Assembly (NCBI RefSeq): GCF_022271435.1
Contig: NZ_JAFIQY010000024.1
Coordinates: 59,813 to 123,812 of the forward strand
Reading direction: 5' to 3'
DNA length: 64,000 nt
From: Streptomyces monomycini
GTDB taxonomy: Bacteria; Actinomycetota; Actinomycetes; Streptomycetales; Streptomycetaceae
Position numbers and translations under genes: made by a program
Notes under the pieces: generated by a model
The model's input: the letters and a program-made list of their open reading frames with translations, nothing else
What the model was told of the DNA's origin: nothing
Databases searched by the model: none
In this document: positions 16,912 to 24,752 of the stretch, in pieces
Layout of the letters: each line of letters starts with the position of its first letter
Position numbering within the stretch: the stretch's first letter is position 1

Positions 16912-18294
16912 ATGAGCCCCGCGACGCCCCCGCCCCCGCCGTCTCCCGACTCCTCCGCAGGCCCCTCCCCGGCCCCCGCCCTGCGCGACCGCGCCGTCGC
17001 GGCAGCCGTCACCCAGGGGCTGGTGAGCGCCGCCGACCCCGTCGCGGGGCTGCTGGACATCACCGGAATCCGCCGTTCCGCCGCCGAATTGCGCGCCGCT
17101 TTCGACGAGTTCACCGCGCCCGGCACGCCGGTGCTGCACGCCTTCGCCGTCAAGGCCGCCTCGCTCGTCCCCGTCCTGCGGCTGCTCGCGCAGGAGGGCC
17201 TGGGCTGCGAGGTCGCCAGTCCCGGCGAACTGGCGCTGGCCCGCGCGGCCGGTGTGCCGCCGGCCCGCACCGTGCTGGACTCGCCCGCCAAGACCCACGC
17301 CGAGCTGCGCGAGGCGCTCGCCCTCGGCATCGCCGTCAACGCCGACAGCTTCGGCGAACTGGACCGCCTGGACGCCCTGACCGCCTCCGCGCCGACCACC
17401 TCGCCGCTGGGCCTGCGCGTCAACCCGCAGCTCGGCGGCGGCAGCATCGACGCGATGAGCACCGCCACCGGCACATCGAAGTTCGGCGTGGCGCTGCGCG
17501 ACGCGGACGCCCGCGAGCGGGTCGTACGGACCTTCCTGGACCGGCCGTGGCTGACCCGGCTGCACGCCCACGTCGGCTCCCAGGGGATGCCGCTGGAGCT
17601 GATGGCGGACGGGGTGCGGGTCCTGTACGAGCTGGCCGAGGAGATCAACGAGAAGGCCGCGCGGGCCCAGGTCACCACGCTGGACATCGGCGGCGGCCTG
17701 CCGGTGAACTTCGCGTCCGACGCGGTGGCGCCCACGTACCGCGACTACGCCCGGCTGCTGCACCGCACCGTGCCCGGCCTCTTCGACGGCCGGTACGGCC
17801 TGGTGACCGAGTTCGGCCGCTCGCTGCTCGCCAAGCACGGCCTGGTCCTGGCCCGTGTCGAGTACGCCAAGTCGGCCGGCGGGCGGCGCATCGCCGTCAC
17901 CCACGCGGGCGCGCAGGTCGCCACCCGTACGGTCTTCGCGCCGGACGCCTGGCCGGTGCGGGTGGCCGCGTACGACGCGCAGGGGCGCCCCAAGACCGGT
18001 GAACCGGTCGCCCAGGACGTCGCCGGGCCCTGCTGCTTCGCGGGCGACCTGGTCGCCCGGAACCGGCCGCTGCCGCCCCTGGAGCCGGGCGACCACGTCG
18101 CCCTCCTGGACACCGGCGCGTACTACTTCTCCACCCACTTCGCCTACAACTCGCTCCCGCGCCCCGGCGTGCACGGGTACGCGCCGGGCCCGGACGGCGC
18201 CCCGCGCTGGGCGACCGTGCGTGCCGCGCAGCGCCTGGCCGAGCTGGTCGCCGAGAGCGGCGGCGGGTACGGGGACGCGCTCACCCAGCTCTAA
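16912..18294 (+). CDS. PLP-dependent decarboxylase, diaminopimelate decarboxylase-like (fold III)
   Basis: 460 aa from ATG 16912, with GGTGGAGTGG upstream. Alanine-racemase-type barrel plus beta domain: PLP lysine K81 in HAFAVKAAS, glycine-rich phosphate loop LDIGGGLPVNF, and C-terminal active-site phrases GPCCFAGD and DTGAYYFSTHFAYNS. This is a LysA/ornithine-decarboxylase relative, but the substrate-determining residues were not resolved. It is divergent from the hydroxyproline operon and followed after 29 bp by an APC permease, so an amino-acid decarboxylation plus transport role is more likely than lysine biosynthesis. The first 25 residues are Pro/Ser-rich. Confidence 0.85.
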   Translation: MSPATPPPPPSPDSSAGPSPAPALRDRAVAAAVTQGLVSAADPVAGLLDITGIRRSAAELRAAFDEFTAPGTPVLHAFAVKAASLVPVLRLLAQEGLGCEVASPGELALARAAGVPPARTVLDSPAKTHAELREALALGIAVNADSFGELDRLDALTASAPTTSPLGLRVNPQLGGGSIDAMSTATGTSKFGVALRDADARERVVRTFLDRPWLTRLHAHVGSQGMPLELMADGVRVLYELAEEINEKAARAQVTTLDIGGGLPVNFASDAVAPTYRDYARLLHRTVPGLFDGRYGLVTEFGRSLLAKHGLVLARVEYAKSAGGRRIAVTHAGAQVATRTVFAPDAWPVRVAAYDAQGRPKTGEPVAQDVAGPCCFAGDLVARNRPLPPLEPGDHVALLDTGAYYFSTHFAYNSLPRPGVHGYAPGPDGAPRWATVRAAQRLAELVAESGGGYGDALTQL

Positions 18295-18323
18295 AAATCT
18301 TGTGCAGCGGGCATGCCGGGCTC

Positions 18324-19703
18324 ATGCGGACCCCCTCCACGGACTCCTCAGGACCGGCCGGCCCGAACGGCCCGAGCGACCCGGACGGCCAGGACACCCC
18401 GCTGCGCCGCGCCATCGGTCCCAAACTGCTGATCCTGCTGGTGGTCGGGGACATCCTCGGCACCGGCGTGTACGCCGTCACCGGCAAGGTCGCGGGCAAG
18501 GTCGGCGGCGCCCTGTGGCTGCCCTTCGTGATCGGCTTCGGCATCGCCGCGCTGACCGCCGCCTCGTACGTGGAACTGGTCGGCAAGTACCCGAAGGCGG
18601 CGGGGGCCGCGCTCTACACGCAGAAGGCGTTCCGGGTGCCGTTCCTGACGTTCCTCGTCGCCTTCATGGTGATGTGCTCGGGCCTGTCCTCGGCGAGTGC
18701 CGCGGCCCGCGCCTTCAGCGGCGACTATCTGCGTACCTTCGCCGACCTGCCGCCGACCCTGGTGGCGGTGGTGTTCGTGCTGGCGCTGGCCGCGCTGAAC
18801 CTGCGCGGTGTGGCGGAGTCGGTCAAGGCGAACGTGGTGCTGACCCTGGTCGAGGTGTCCGGCCTGCTGATCATCATCGGGCTGGGGGTGTACGCGGTCT
18901 GGACCGGCGGCGGGGAGCCGGCGCGGCTGGCCGAGCTGGACACCGGCGGTACCGGTTTCGCGGTGCTGACCGGCGTACTGGGCGCCACCGGACTCGCCTT
19001 CTTCGCCTTCGTCGGCTTCGAGGACTCGGTGAACATGGCGGAGGAGACCGCGCACCCCGGCCGCAGCTTCCCCCGCGCGATCTTCCTCGGGGTGGGGATC
19101 ACCGGCACCGTCTACGTCCTGGTGGCCCTGGTCTCGTCGCTGCTGGTCGACCACCGGCGGCTCCAGGAGTCGTCGGCGCCGCTGCTGGAGGTGGTGCACG
19201 CGGGCGGCGTGACGTTCCCGCCGACGGTGTTCGCGCTGATGGCGCTGTGCGCGGTCACCAACTCCGCGCTGATCAACATGATGATGGCCTCCCGGCTGTG
19301 CTACGGAATGGCCAACGAGCGCATCCTGCCGCGTGCCGTGGCCCGCGTCCTGCCGGGCCGCCGCACGCCCGTCGTCGGCATCGCGCTGACCACGGCGCTG
19401 GCCCTGGGGCTGGTCCTCACCGGCGAGATCGAGGGCCTGGGCGACACGACGGCCTTCCTGCTGCTGTGCGTCTTCGCGGTCGTCAACGTGGCGGTGCTGG
19501 TGCTGCGCCGCGACCGGGTGCCGCACCACCACTTCCGTACGCCCACCGCCTTCCCGGTGCTCGGTGCCGCCGGGGCTCTCCTCCTGGCCAGTCCGCTGGC
19601 CGACCGGGCGGTCGAGGTGTACGTACGGGCCGCCGTGCTGGTGGTGATCGGCATCGCGCTGTGGGGCGTGAACCGGCTCGTGCTGCACGTACGGGGAGAG
19701 TGA
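18324..19703 (+). CDS. APC-superfamily amino acid permease
   Basis: 459 aa with about 12 hydrophobic segments. The start is the characteristic IGPKLLILLVVGDILGTGVYAVTGKVAG (first helix, with the unwound GTGVYA motif that binds the amino group). FAFVGFEDSVNMAEETAHPGRSFPRA is the typical APC loop between helices 6 and 7. ATG 18324 has only a weak GGGC upstream; an in-frame TTG at 18300 is an alternative. It is probably co-transcribed with the decarboxylase 29 bp upstream, importing its substrate or exchanging product. It lies divergently beside hydroxyproline genes, so proline or hydroxyproline is a possible cargo, but nothing in the sequence proves it. Confidence 0.9.
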   Translation: MRTPSTDSSGPAGPNGPSDPDGQDTPLRRAIGPKLLILLVVGDILGTGVYAVTGKVAGKVGGALWLPFVIGFGIAALTAASYVELVGKYPKAAGAALYTQKAFRVPFLTFLVAFMVMCSGLSSASAAARAFSGDYLRTFADLPPTLVAVVFVLALAALNLRGVAESVKANVVLTLVEVSGLLIIIGLGVYAVWTGGGEPARLAELDTGGTGFAVLTGVLGATGLAFFAFVGFEDSVNMAEETAHPGRSFPRAIFLGVGITGTVYVLVALVSSLLVDHRRLQESSAPLLEVVHAGGVTFPPTVFALMALCAVTNSALINMMMASRLCYGMANERILPRAVARVLPGRRTPVVGIALTTALALGLVLTGEIEGLGDTTAFLLLCVFAVVNVAVLVLRRDRVPHHHFRTPTAFPVLGAAGALLLASPLADRAVEVYVRAAVLVVIGIALWGVNRLVLHVRGE

Positions 19704-19737
19704 CTCCCGGCCGTCGGAGCAGCTGCCGGACCGGCCG

Positions 19738-20322
19738 TCAGACCTTCGCCGCCTTCGGCCGGGCCGCCTTCGCCCCGCCGGGGCGCGCGTCCTTGGCCGC
19801 CACACCCGTCGTCAGGTAGCCGCGCACGTCCCGCCCGGCGGGCCCGCCGCGTACGGCCGCCTCCGTACGGACCCACAGCAGCGCGTCGTGCTCCCGCTCC
19901 CAGCAGCCCAGCCACAGCGCCTTGGCCCACAGCCCGAGGCCCGCCCCGGCCAGCAGCATCCCGCCCGCCGCGGGCAGCGCGAACGAGGAGCCGAGCGCGG
20001 CCAGGAAGGCGAGCAGCAGCCACCAGCGGTGGGCCCGCCGCCAGACCCGCAGCGTCACGGCACGGTCCTGGAGGATCGCCGACTTACCGGCCCGGGACGC
20101 CGCCTTCGCCAGGCGCGCGTACCGCTTGCGGCGCACCGCGAAGACCGCGTACGCCGCGACGATGAACAGCGCCGCCCCGGCGAACACCCCGATCCGCCGC
20201 CCGGTCAGCCCGGGCACCAGCACGCCCGCCCCCGCGGCCAGCACACCCGGCCACCACAGCCACCCGGCCGGCGCCCGTACCAGCACCGCCACCCGCGCCA
20301 GCGCAACAGCCCCGCGACCCAC
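19738..20322 (-). CDS. Membrane protein, unrecognised
   Basis: 194 aa from GTG 20322, with GAGGAGGAGG upstream. It has hydrophobic segments at about residues 20-37 and 43-62, then a basic cytoplasmic stretch (RRKRYARLAKAASRAGK). A second hydrophobic pair (about 98-132) follows, and the C-terminal tail is Ala/Lys-rich and basic (AAKDARPGGAKAARPKAAK). No domain is recognised. It is convergent with the APC permease gene, 34 bp apart. Confidence 0.7.
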   Translation of the reverse strand: MGRGAVALARVAVLVRAPAGWLWWPGVLAAGAGVLVPGLTGRRIGVFAGAALFIVAAYAVFAVRRKRYARLAKAASRAGKSAILQDRAVTLRVWRRAHRWWLLLAFLAALGSSFALPAAGGMLLAGAGLGLWAKALWLGCWEREHDALLWVRTEAAVRGGPAGRDVRGYLTTGVAAKDARPGGAKAARPKAAKV

Positions 20323-20440
20323 GACAACCTCCTCCTCGCTCCACGATCCGGCTACGGATCGACGTCACGGCGGCGGATGGTAGCCAGCCCGTCTGAGAAT
20401 TCCGTGAAGCCGGCCGTCAGGCCCGTGGAGCGGTGGCGGC

Positions 20441-21385
20441 TCACTCCACGAACAGCCCCCGCTCGGCCGCCTTCGCGTCGAACTCCTCCAGCCGCGCCTG
20501 CGCGTCCGGCAGCGCGTCACACATCGCCTCCAGCAGCACCCGGCCGAGCAGCATCGGCGCGCAGGCCGTGTCGAAGGCGAGGCCGGTGCCGACGGCGGCG
20601 GGCAGCAGCAGGTCGGTGTGGCGGGCGACCGGCGCGAAGGCGCTGTCGGCGACCGTCACGACGGTCAGACCGGCGGCGCGCGCGTACTCCAGGGCGTCCA
20701 CCACCTCGCGCGGGTGGCGCGGCAGCGCGAAGCACAGCAGGGTGCTCGCGCCCGCCTGCACCGCCGCGTCGATGCGGTCGGTGAGCATCGTGCCGCCCTC
20801 GTCGAGCAGCCGGACGTCCGGGTGGACCTTGCGGGCGAAGTACGCGAAACCGGCGGCCTGCGCGGTCGCCGCCCGCAGCCCGAGGACCGGCAGCGGCCGG
20901 GAGGCCGCGAAGAGCCGGCCCGCCCGGACCACCGGGCCCGGGTCGGCCAGGACCGCCGCGAGGTGCCGCAGATTGTCGATCTCGGCCTGTACGGCCTGCT
21001 GGTACTCGTTGCTCGCCTCGGTGCCGCGCGCCGTCGCGGCGGGCACGACCTCCCGCAGGTGCTTGCGCAGCGCCGGGTAGCCGTCGAAGCCGAGGGCGAC
21101 CGCGAAGCGGGTCACCGAGGGCTGGCTGACCCCGGCCAGTTCGGCGAGTTCGACGCTGGAGAGGAAGGGCGCGTCGGCGGCCCGGCGCACCATGCAGTGC
21201 GCGATACGCCGCTGGGTCGGGGTGAGGCGGTGCCCTTCGAAGAGCTTCTGGAGACGCGCCGCCGTGCCGGTGGCCGCTCCAGGGCCGGGCTCCGGCGTTC
21301 CGTGCGCCCCCTGGCTGCCGTGCACCCCCCGCGTGCCCGCTTCCGCCGCCGTGCCGCCGCGGTCCTCGCCGCCGTCCCCGTTCAT
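20441..21385 (-). CDS. RpiR-family transcriptional regulator
   Basis: 314 aa from ATG 21385, with GGGAGG upstream. The N-terminal HTH_6 domain (about 45-120) contains LTPTQRRIAHCMVRRA and SSVELAELAGVSQPSVTRFAVALGFDGYPALRKHL. The C-terminal SIS sugar-phosphate-binding-like domain (about 155-285) includes TLLCFALPRHPREVVDALEYARAAGLTVVTVADSAFAP. RpiR proteins usually sense phosphorylated sugars, but in actinobacteria they are also linked to amino-acid and nitrogen catabolism. Residues 1-40 are a Gly/Ala/Glu-rich extension. It lies downstream of an ammonia-lyase-like remnant and may read the CTGCAT-N6-ATACAG sites found twice nearby (inference). Confidence 0.9.
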   Translation of the reverse strand: MNGDGGEDRGGTAAEAGTRGVHGSQGAHGTPEPGPGAATGTAARLQKLFEGHRLTPTQRRIAHCMVRRAADAPFLSSVELAELAGVSQPSVTRFAVALGFDGYPALRKHLREVVPAATARGTEASNEYQQAVQAEIDNLRHLAAVLADPGPVVRAGRLFAASRPLPVLGLRAATAQAAGFAYFARKVHPDVRLLDEGGTMLTDRIDAAVQAGASTLLCFALPRHPREVVDALEYARAAGLTVVTVADSAFAPVARHTDLLLPAAVGTGLAFDTACAPMLLGRVLLEAMCDALPDAQARLEEFDAKAAERGLFVE

Positions 21386-21530
21386 CGCTGCCTCCCGGCC
21401 GTGTTCGCGGCCGTGCTCCCGGCCTTCGTGTCGTTCCTGGTCGTGCGGGGCGGCGGCGTACCGCGCGGGTCCCGTCCCGCCGCCCGACTGTACGTAATCG
21501 GGACGCGCTCCCCGCCCCTTTCCCCCCGCT

Positions 21531-21791
21531 TCACAGCGCCGCCGGCCCGTCCAGCAGCCCCTCCGCCACCACCACGTCCGCCGCCGGCGGCCGATCCGCC
21601 ATCCGCGCGTCCAGCGCACCGGCGGCCTGGGCGAGGGTGAGGGCGTTGCTGCTGATGAAGGCGAGGGCGTCATAGCCGTCCGCGCCGAGACCGCGCCCGT
21701 CGAGGGCGACCGTGCGCGCGGGCCCGGCGGGGCCGTCCGCGGCGGGTGTACGGCCGGGCCGTCTGTCCTGGTCCGGAGTCCGGGACGGCAT
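21531..21791 (-). pseudogene. Short remnant resembling an aromatic amino acid/histidine ammonia-lyase segment
   Basis: 86 codons from ATG 21791, with AGGGAG 10 nt upstream, ending at 21531. The part TVALDGRGLGADGYDALAF and ISSNALTLAQAAGALDA recalls a segment of HAL/PAL-family ammonia-lyases. A full enzyme would need over 500 residues and carry the Ala-Ser-Gly (MIO) triad, which is absent. No continuation was seen in other frames before the RpiR gene. It therefore looks like a decayed or internally deleted gene that kept its own start. The family resemblance is by eye and could be wrong; it might instead be a genuine small protein. A palindrome shared with the NCS1 permease promoter region lies just upstream. 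Confidence 0.35.
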
Positions 21792-21839
21792 GGTGCGCGG
21801 CTCCCTTCCCCGACAGCCCTTATTCACTCACTGATGACT

Positions 21840-21857
21840 CTGCATGACGATATACAG
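21840..21857. promoter_or_regulatory. Palindromic site CTGCAT-N6-ATACAG, copy 1
   Basis: CTGCAT-GACGAT-ATACAG, 49 bp upstream of the lyase-like remnant. The same site and its left flank (ATTCAC-YCAC...TGAT) recur at 24711-24728 before the NCS1 permease gene. It is probably an operator for one shared regulator; RpiR or an unseen GntR-type protein are candidates. Confidence 0.5.
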
Positions 21858-21964
21858 TCGGGCAAGAGTGCGGGGCGTGGTCGGGCAAGAGGGCAGGACC
21901 GCGGGGTACGGCCGGGCAGCACCGCGGGACCGCGGAGCCGGCACCACGAACGTCCGGCGCCCCC

Positions 21965-22981
21965 TCACACCCGTACCGCCGACCCCCGCTCGCTCAGCCG
22001 CGGCGCGCACAGCATCCGCTTGCGCCGGACGCGCCGCCCCTCGACGGCCGCGACGGCCAGCCGTGCCGCCTCCGCGGCGATGCCGGCGAGTCCCCAGTCC
22101 AGTGTCGTCAAGGGCGGGGTGAGCACCTGGGAGACGGGGTGGTCGTCGAAGCCGACCACCGAGACGTCCCGGCCGACCGCCAGCGATGCCTCGGCCGCCG
22201 CCGCGTAGACCCCGTACGCGATCGAGTCGGAGAAGCAGAACACCGCCGTCGGCTTCACCCCGCCCGGCCCGCCACCGCCCAGCACGCGCCGCGCGACCGC
22301 CGTCGCCTCGCCCAGTTCCTGCGCGCACGGCAGGACTTCGGCGGTGATGCCGAGGCGCCCGGCCGCCTCCCTCACGTACACGTCGGCGGGCCGGTCGGGG
22401 GTGGACGGGCCGGTCGGCGTCAGGACGGTGACCCGGCGGTGGCCCAGCCCCACCAGGTACTCCAGTACGGCGTCGATCCCGGCGCGGTTGTCGAACAGCA
22501 CCTCGCCCGCCGTACGGGCGCGGCGCAGCGAGTCCCCGATGGAGACCACCGGCACCGCCTCGGCGATCTGCGCCCAGCCCGCCGCCGAGGGGTCGACCGG
22601 TGACACCAGGAGGCCGTCGACGCGCTGGTCGCGCAGTTGTTTGGCCAGGGCGAGTTCGCGCTGCGGGTCGCCGCCCGCGTCGAGGATCAGGGCGTAGCGG
22701 TCGCCCGCGAGCAGCTCCCGCCCTATCGCCGCCATCAGCTGCTGCTGCCACAGGTCCTGGAGGTCCCCGGCCAGCACACCGACCATGCTGGTCCGGCCGC
22801 TGGCCAGGGCGCGGGCGATGGGGTCCGCCTCGTAGCCGAGTTCGGCGGCGGCCTTGCGCACCCGCTCCTCGGTCTCCTTGGAGACGTGCGTGCCGCGCAG
22901 GGCGTAGGAGACGGCGGCGGTGGAGAGCCCGGTGGCCTCGGCCACCTCGCGGAGGGTGGGGCGCTTACGGGGCCTGACCAT
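21965..22981 (-). CDS. LacI-family transcriptional regulator
   Basis: 338 aa from ATG 22981. The N-terminal LacI helix-turn-helix and hinge are typical: RPTLREVAEATGLSTAAVSYALRG, then VRKAAAELGYEADPIARALASGRTSMVGVL. A periplasmic-binding-protein-like effector domain follows, with the family phrases LLVSPVD, GLGHRRVTVLTP and DVSVVGFDDHPVSQVLTPPLTTL. It is divergent from the amidohydrolase / cysteine dioxygenase / permease genes. The 167-bp gap holds two LacI-type sites, so it probably represses both itself and that cluster. Confidence 0.93.
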   Translation of the reverse strand: MVRPRKRPTLREVAEATGLSTAAVSYALRGTHVSKETEERVRKAAAELGYEADPIARALASGRTSMVGVLAGDLQDLWQQQLMAAIGRELLAGDRYALILDAGGDPQRELALAKQLRDQRVDGLLVSPVDPSAAGWAQIAEAVPVVSIGDSLRRARTAGEVLFDNRAGIDAVLEYLVGLGHRRVTVLTPTGPSTPDRPADVYVREAAGRLGITAEVLPCAQELGEATAVARRVLGGGGPGGVKPTAVFCFSDSIAYGVYAAAAEASLAVGRDVSVVGFDDHPVSQVLTPPLTTLDWGLAGIAAEAARLAVAAVEGRRVRRKRMLCAPRLSERGSAVRV

Positions 22982-23082
22982 GCCGGAAGCCTACCCAAGG
23001 CAGCGGCGTCTCCCGCGTGTTGCTTCGCCCGCCCGCCGCCGGGTGCGCGCGGGCGCCCCTGCCGTTCCCTTGACGCCGTTCC

Positions 23083-23124
23083 GGTTAATCGCTTCACTCA
23101 ATCGCATCACTGAAGCGGTTAACC
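23083..23124. promoter_or_regulatory. Paired LacI-type operators, TTAATCGCTTCA and TGAAGCGGTTAA
   Basis: GGTTAATCGCTTCA (23083-23096) and TGAAGCGGTTAACC (23111-23124) form a 14-bp inverted repeat with one mismatch and a 14-bp spacer. Each half is itself a LacI-family operator type with a central CG. They lie between the LacI gene and the amidohydrolase gene, 25 bp before the latter's start. TTGACG at 23070-23075 may be the -35 of the cluster promoter. Confidence 0.65.
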
Positions 23125-23148
23125 TCCTCCACCCACGGGAGGAAGTCC

Positions 23149-24045
23149 GTGCCTTCCGACGTCCACCAGCACGTGTGGCCACCGCGGTTCACCGACCTGC
23201 TGCGCACCCGCCGCGCACCGCCCCGCCTGGACGGCTGGACGCTGCACCTGCCCGGCGAACCCCCGTACACCGTCGATCCCGCCGACCACGACCTCACCGC
23301 CCGGACGGAACGGGCCCGCGCCGACGGGCTCGACCGGGCCCTGCTCTGCCTCTCCAGTCCGCTCGGCGTCGAATTCCTGCCGCCCGCCGAGGCCGTCCCG
23401 CTGCTCGACGCCTTCCACGAGGGCGCGCTCGCGCTGCCCGCGCCCTTCGGCGTCTGGGCCTCTCCCTGCCTGTCCGCCCGGATTCCCGACCCCGCCTCCG
23501 TCGTGCGGCTGCTGCGCAGCGGCTGCGTCGGGCTGCAACTCCCCGCCACCGCCTTGCTCGACGCCGCCGGGTGGGCCCGTTGCGCGTCTTTTCTCGATGC
23601 CGCGGAACACCTGGGCAGGCCCCTGTTCATCCACCCCGGGCCCGCTCCCCCGGCCCCGCCGGGCAGCCCTCCGTGGTGGCCCGCCCTGGTCCCGTACCTC
23701 CAGCAACTGCACGCCGCCTGGTTCGCCTTCCGCGCCTTCGGCCGCCCCCGCCATCCGCGCCTGCGCGTCTGCTTCGCCGCTCTCGCGGGCCTCGCCCCGC
23801 TGCACGGCGAACGGCTCGCCGCGCGCGGCGCCCGGGACCGCGGGCGCGTCGATCCCGGCGTCTTCTACGACACCTCCTCCTACGGCACACGCGCCGTGGA
23901 CGCGGTCGTCCGCGCCGTCGGCATCGACGCCCTGGTGCACGGCAGCGACCGCCCGTACGCCGTACCGGACGTGCCCGACCTCGGCGCCACCGCCGTGCAC
24001 GCCCTGCGCACCGCCAACCCCGCCCGCCTCCTCGGCCCGGCGTAA
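23149..24045 (+). CDS. Amidohydrolase-related protein (TIM barrel)
   Basis: 298 aa from GTG 23149, with GGGAGGAAG 5 nt upstream. The N-terminal DVHQHVWP is the HxH metal-binding motif of the amidohydrolase_2 (PF04909) group. LFIHPGPAP and VFYDTSSYGTRAVDAVVRAVGIDALVHGSDRPYA carry later metal and catalytic positions, including the Asp of GSDRP. Such enzymes include lactone hydrolases and decarboxylases; the substrate is unknown. It is the first gene after the LacI operators and is followed 11 bp later by a cysteine dioxygenase-like gene, suggesting one pathway. Confidence 0.85.
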   Translation: MPSDVHQHVWPPRFTDLLRTRRAPPRLDGWTLHLPGEPPYTVDPADHDLTARTERARADGLDRALLCLSSPLGVEFLPPAEAVPLLDAFHEGALALPAPFGVWASPCLSARIPDPASVVRLLRSGCVGLQLPATALLDAAGWARCASFLDAAEHLGRPLFIHPGPAPPAPPGSPPWWPALVPYLQQLHAAWFAFRAFGRPRHPRLRVCFAALAGLAPLHGERLAARGARDRGRVDPGVFYDTSSYGTRAVDAVVRAVGIDALVHGSDRPYAVPDVPDLGATAVHALRTANPARLLGPA

Positions 24046-24056
24046 GGAGCCCGCAC

Positions 24057-24686
24057 ATGTCCCCCGAGGTCCCCGCGGCACCCCCGCCGCACGACGTCCC
24101 CGCGCTCTTCACCGCCCTCCCCGCCCGCAACCTCGGCAAGCGCGAACTGCGCACCCTGGTCGACCGGCTGGCCGCCGCGCCCGGCCTCTGGCGCGGCGAG
24201 GTCGCCTTCTCCGACGCCGAGCGGCACTACGCCTCCCTGCACCGCGACACGTACGTGGACGTCTGGCTGCTGTGCTGGACCCGGCAGAACGACACCGGCT
24301 GGCACGACCACGACCTCTCGTCCGGCGCGGTCCGGGTCGTCCAGGGCGTGCTGACCGAGTCCAACCCGCGGATCGGCGGCGCGCACCTGGCCGCCCCCGT
24401 CCGGGCCGGCGCCTCCTTCTGCTTCGGCCCGGACCACATCCACCGGCTCACCGGCGCCACCGACGACGCGGTGTCCCTGCACGCGTACTCGCCGCCGCTG
24501 TGGCGTCTGGGGCAGTACGCCATCACCGAAGACGGGCTGATGCGCCGTCTCTCCGTCTCGTACGCGGACGAGCTGCGCCCGCTGGAGCCCACCGCCTGCC
24601 CGGATCTCCGTACGCCCGCGTCCCGGACCGCGCCCACGGCCGTACCCGGAGGCCCCGGCACCACCTTTCCCGGTCCCGGGTATTGA
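24057..24686 (+). CDS. Cysteine dioxygenase type I-like cupin
   Basis: 209 aa from ATG 24057, with AAGGAG 7 nt upstream. The cupin core has WHDHDLSSGAVRVVQG (two His Fe ligands) and DHIHRLTGATDDAVSLHAYSPPL (third His). This pattern fits cysteine dioxygenase family iron enzymes that oxidise a thiol to a sulphinate; other thiol dioxygenases such as 3-mercaptopropionate dioxygenase are possible. The tail after residue 175 is Pro/Thr-rich. It sits between the amidohydrolase and the NCS1 permease under probable LacI control. Confidence 0.85.
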   Translation: MSPEVPAAPPPHDVPALFTALPARNLGKRELRTLVDRLAAAPGLWRGEVAFSDAERHYASLHRDTYVDVWLLCWTRQNDTGWHDHDLSSGAVRVVQGVLTESNPRIGGAHLAAPVRAGASFCFGPDHIHRLTGATDDAVSLHAYSPPLWRLGQYAITEDGLMRRLSVSYADELRPLEPTACPDLRTPASRTAPTAVPGGPGTTFPGPGY

Positions 24687-24710
24687 TTTTTCCATTCACC
24701 CACACTGATC

Positions 24711-24728
24711 CTGCATGAACTCATACAG
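24711..24728. promoter_or_regulatory. Palindromic site CTGCAT-N6-ATACAG, copy 2
   Basis: CTGCAT-GAACTC-ATACAG, 24 bp before the start of the NCS1 permease gene. It shares both arms and the left flank with the site at 21840-21857, in the same orientation. It suggests that the permease has its own regulated promoter in addition to read-through from the LacI cluster. Confidence 0.5.
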
Positions 24729-24752
24729 CCGATGCGCGGAAGAGGGCAGCCG

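Noticed and set aside
21834..22208. Plus-strand ORF downstream of the CTGCAT-N6-ATACAG site
   Set aside because: It is antisense to the LacI gene, has no ribosome site and shows no family resemblance, although the operator's orientation made it worth checking.
23119..24081. Minus-strand ORF opposite the amidohydrolase gene
   Set aside because: Antisense shadow; the plus-strand frame has a ribosome site, an HxH motif and codon bias.
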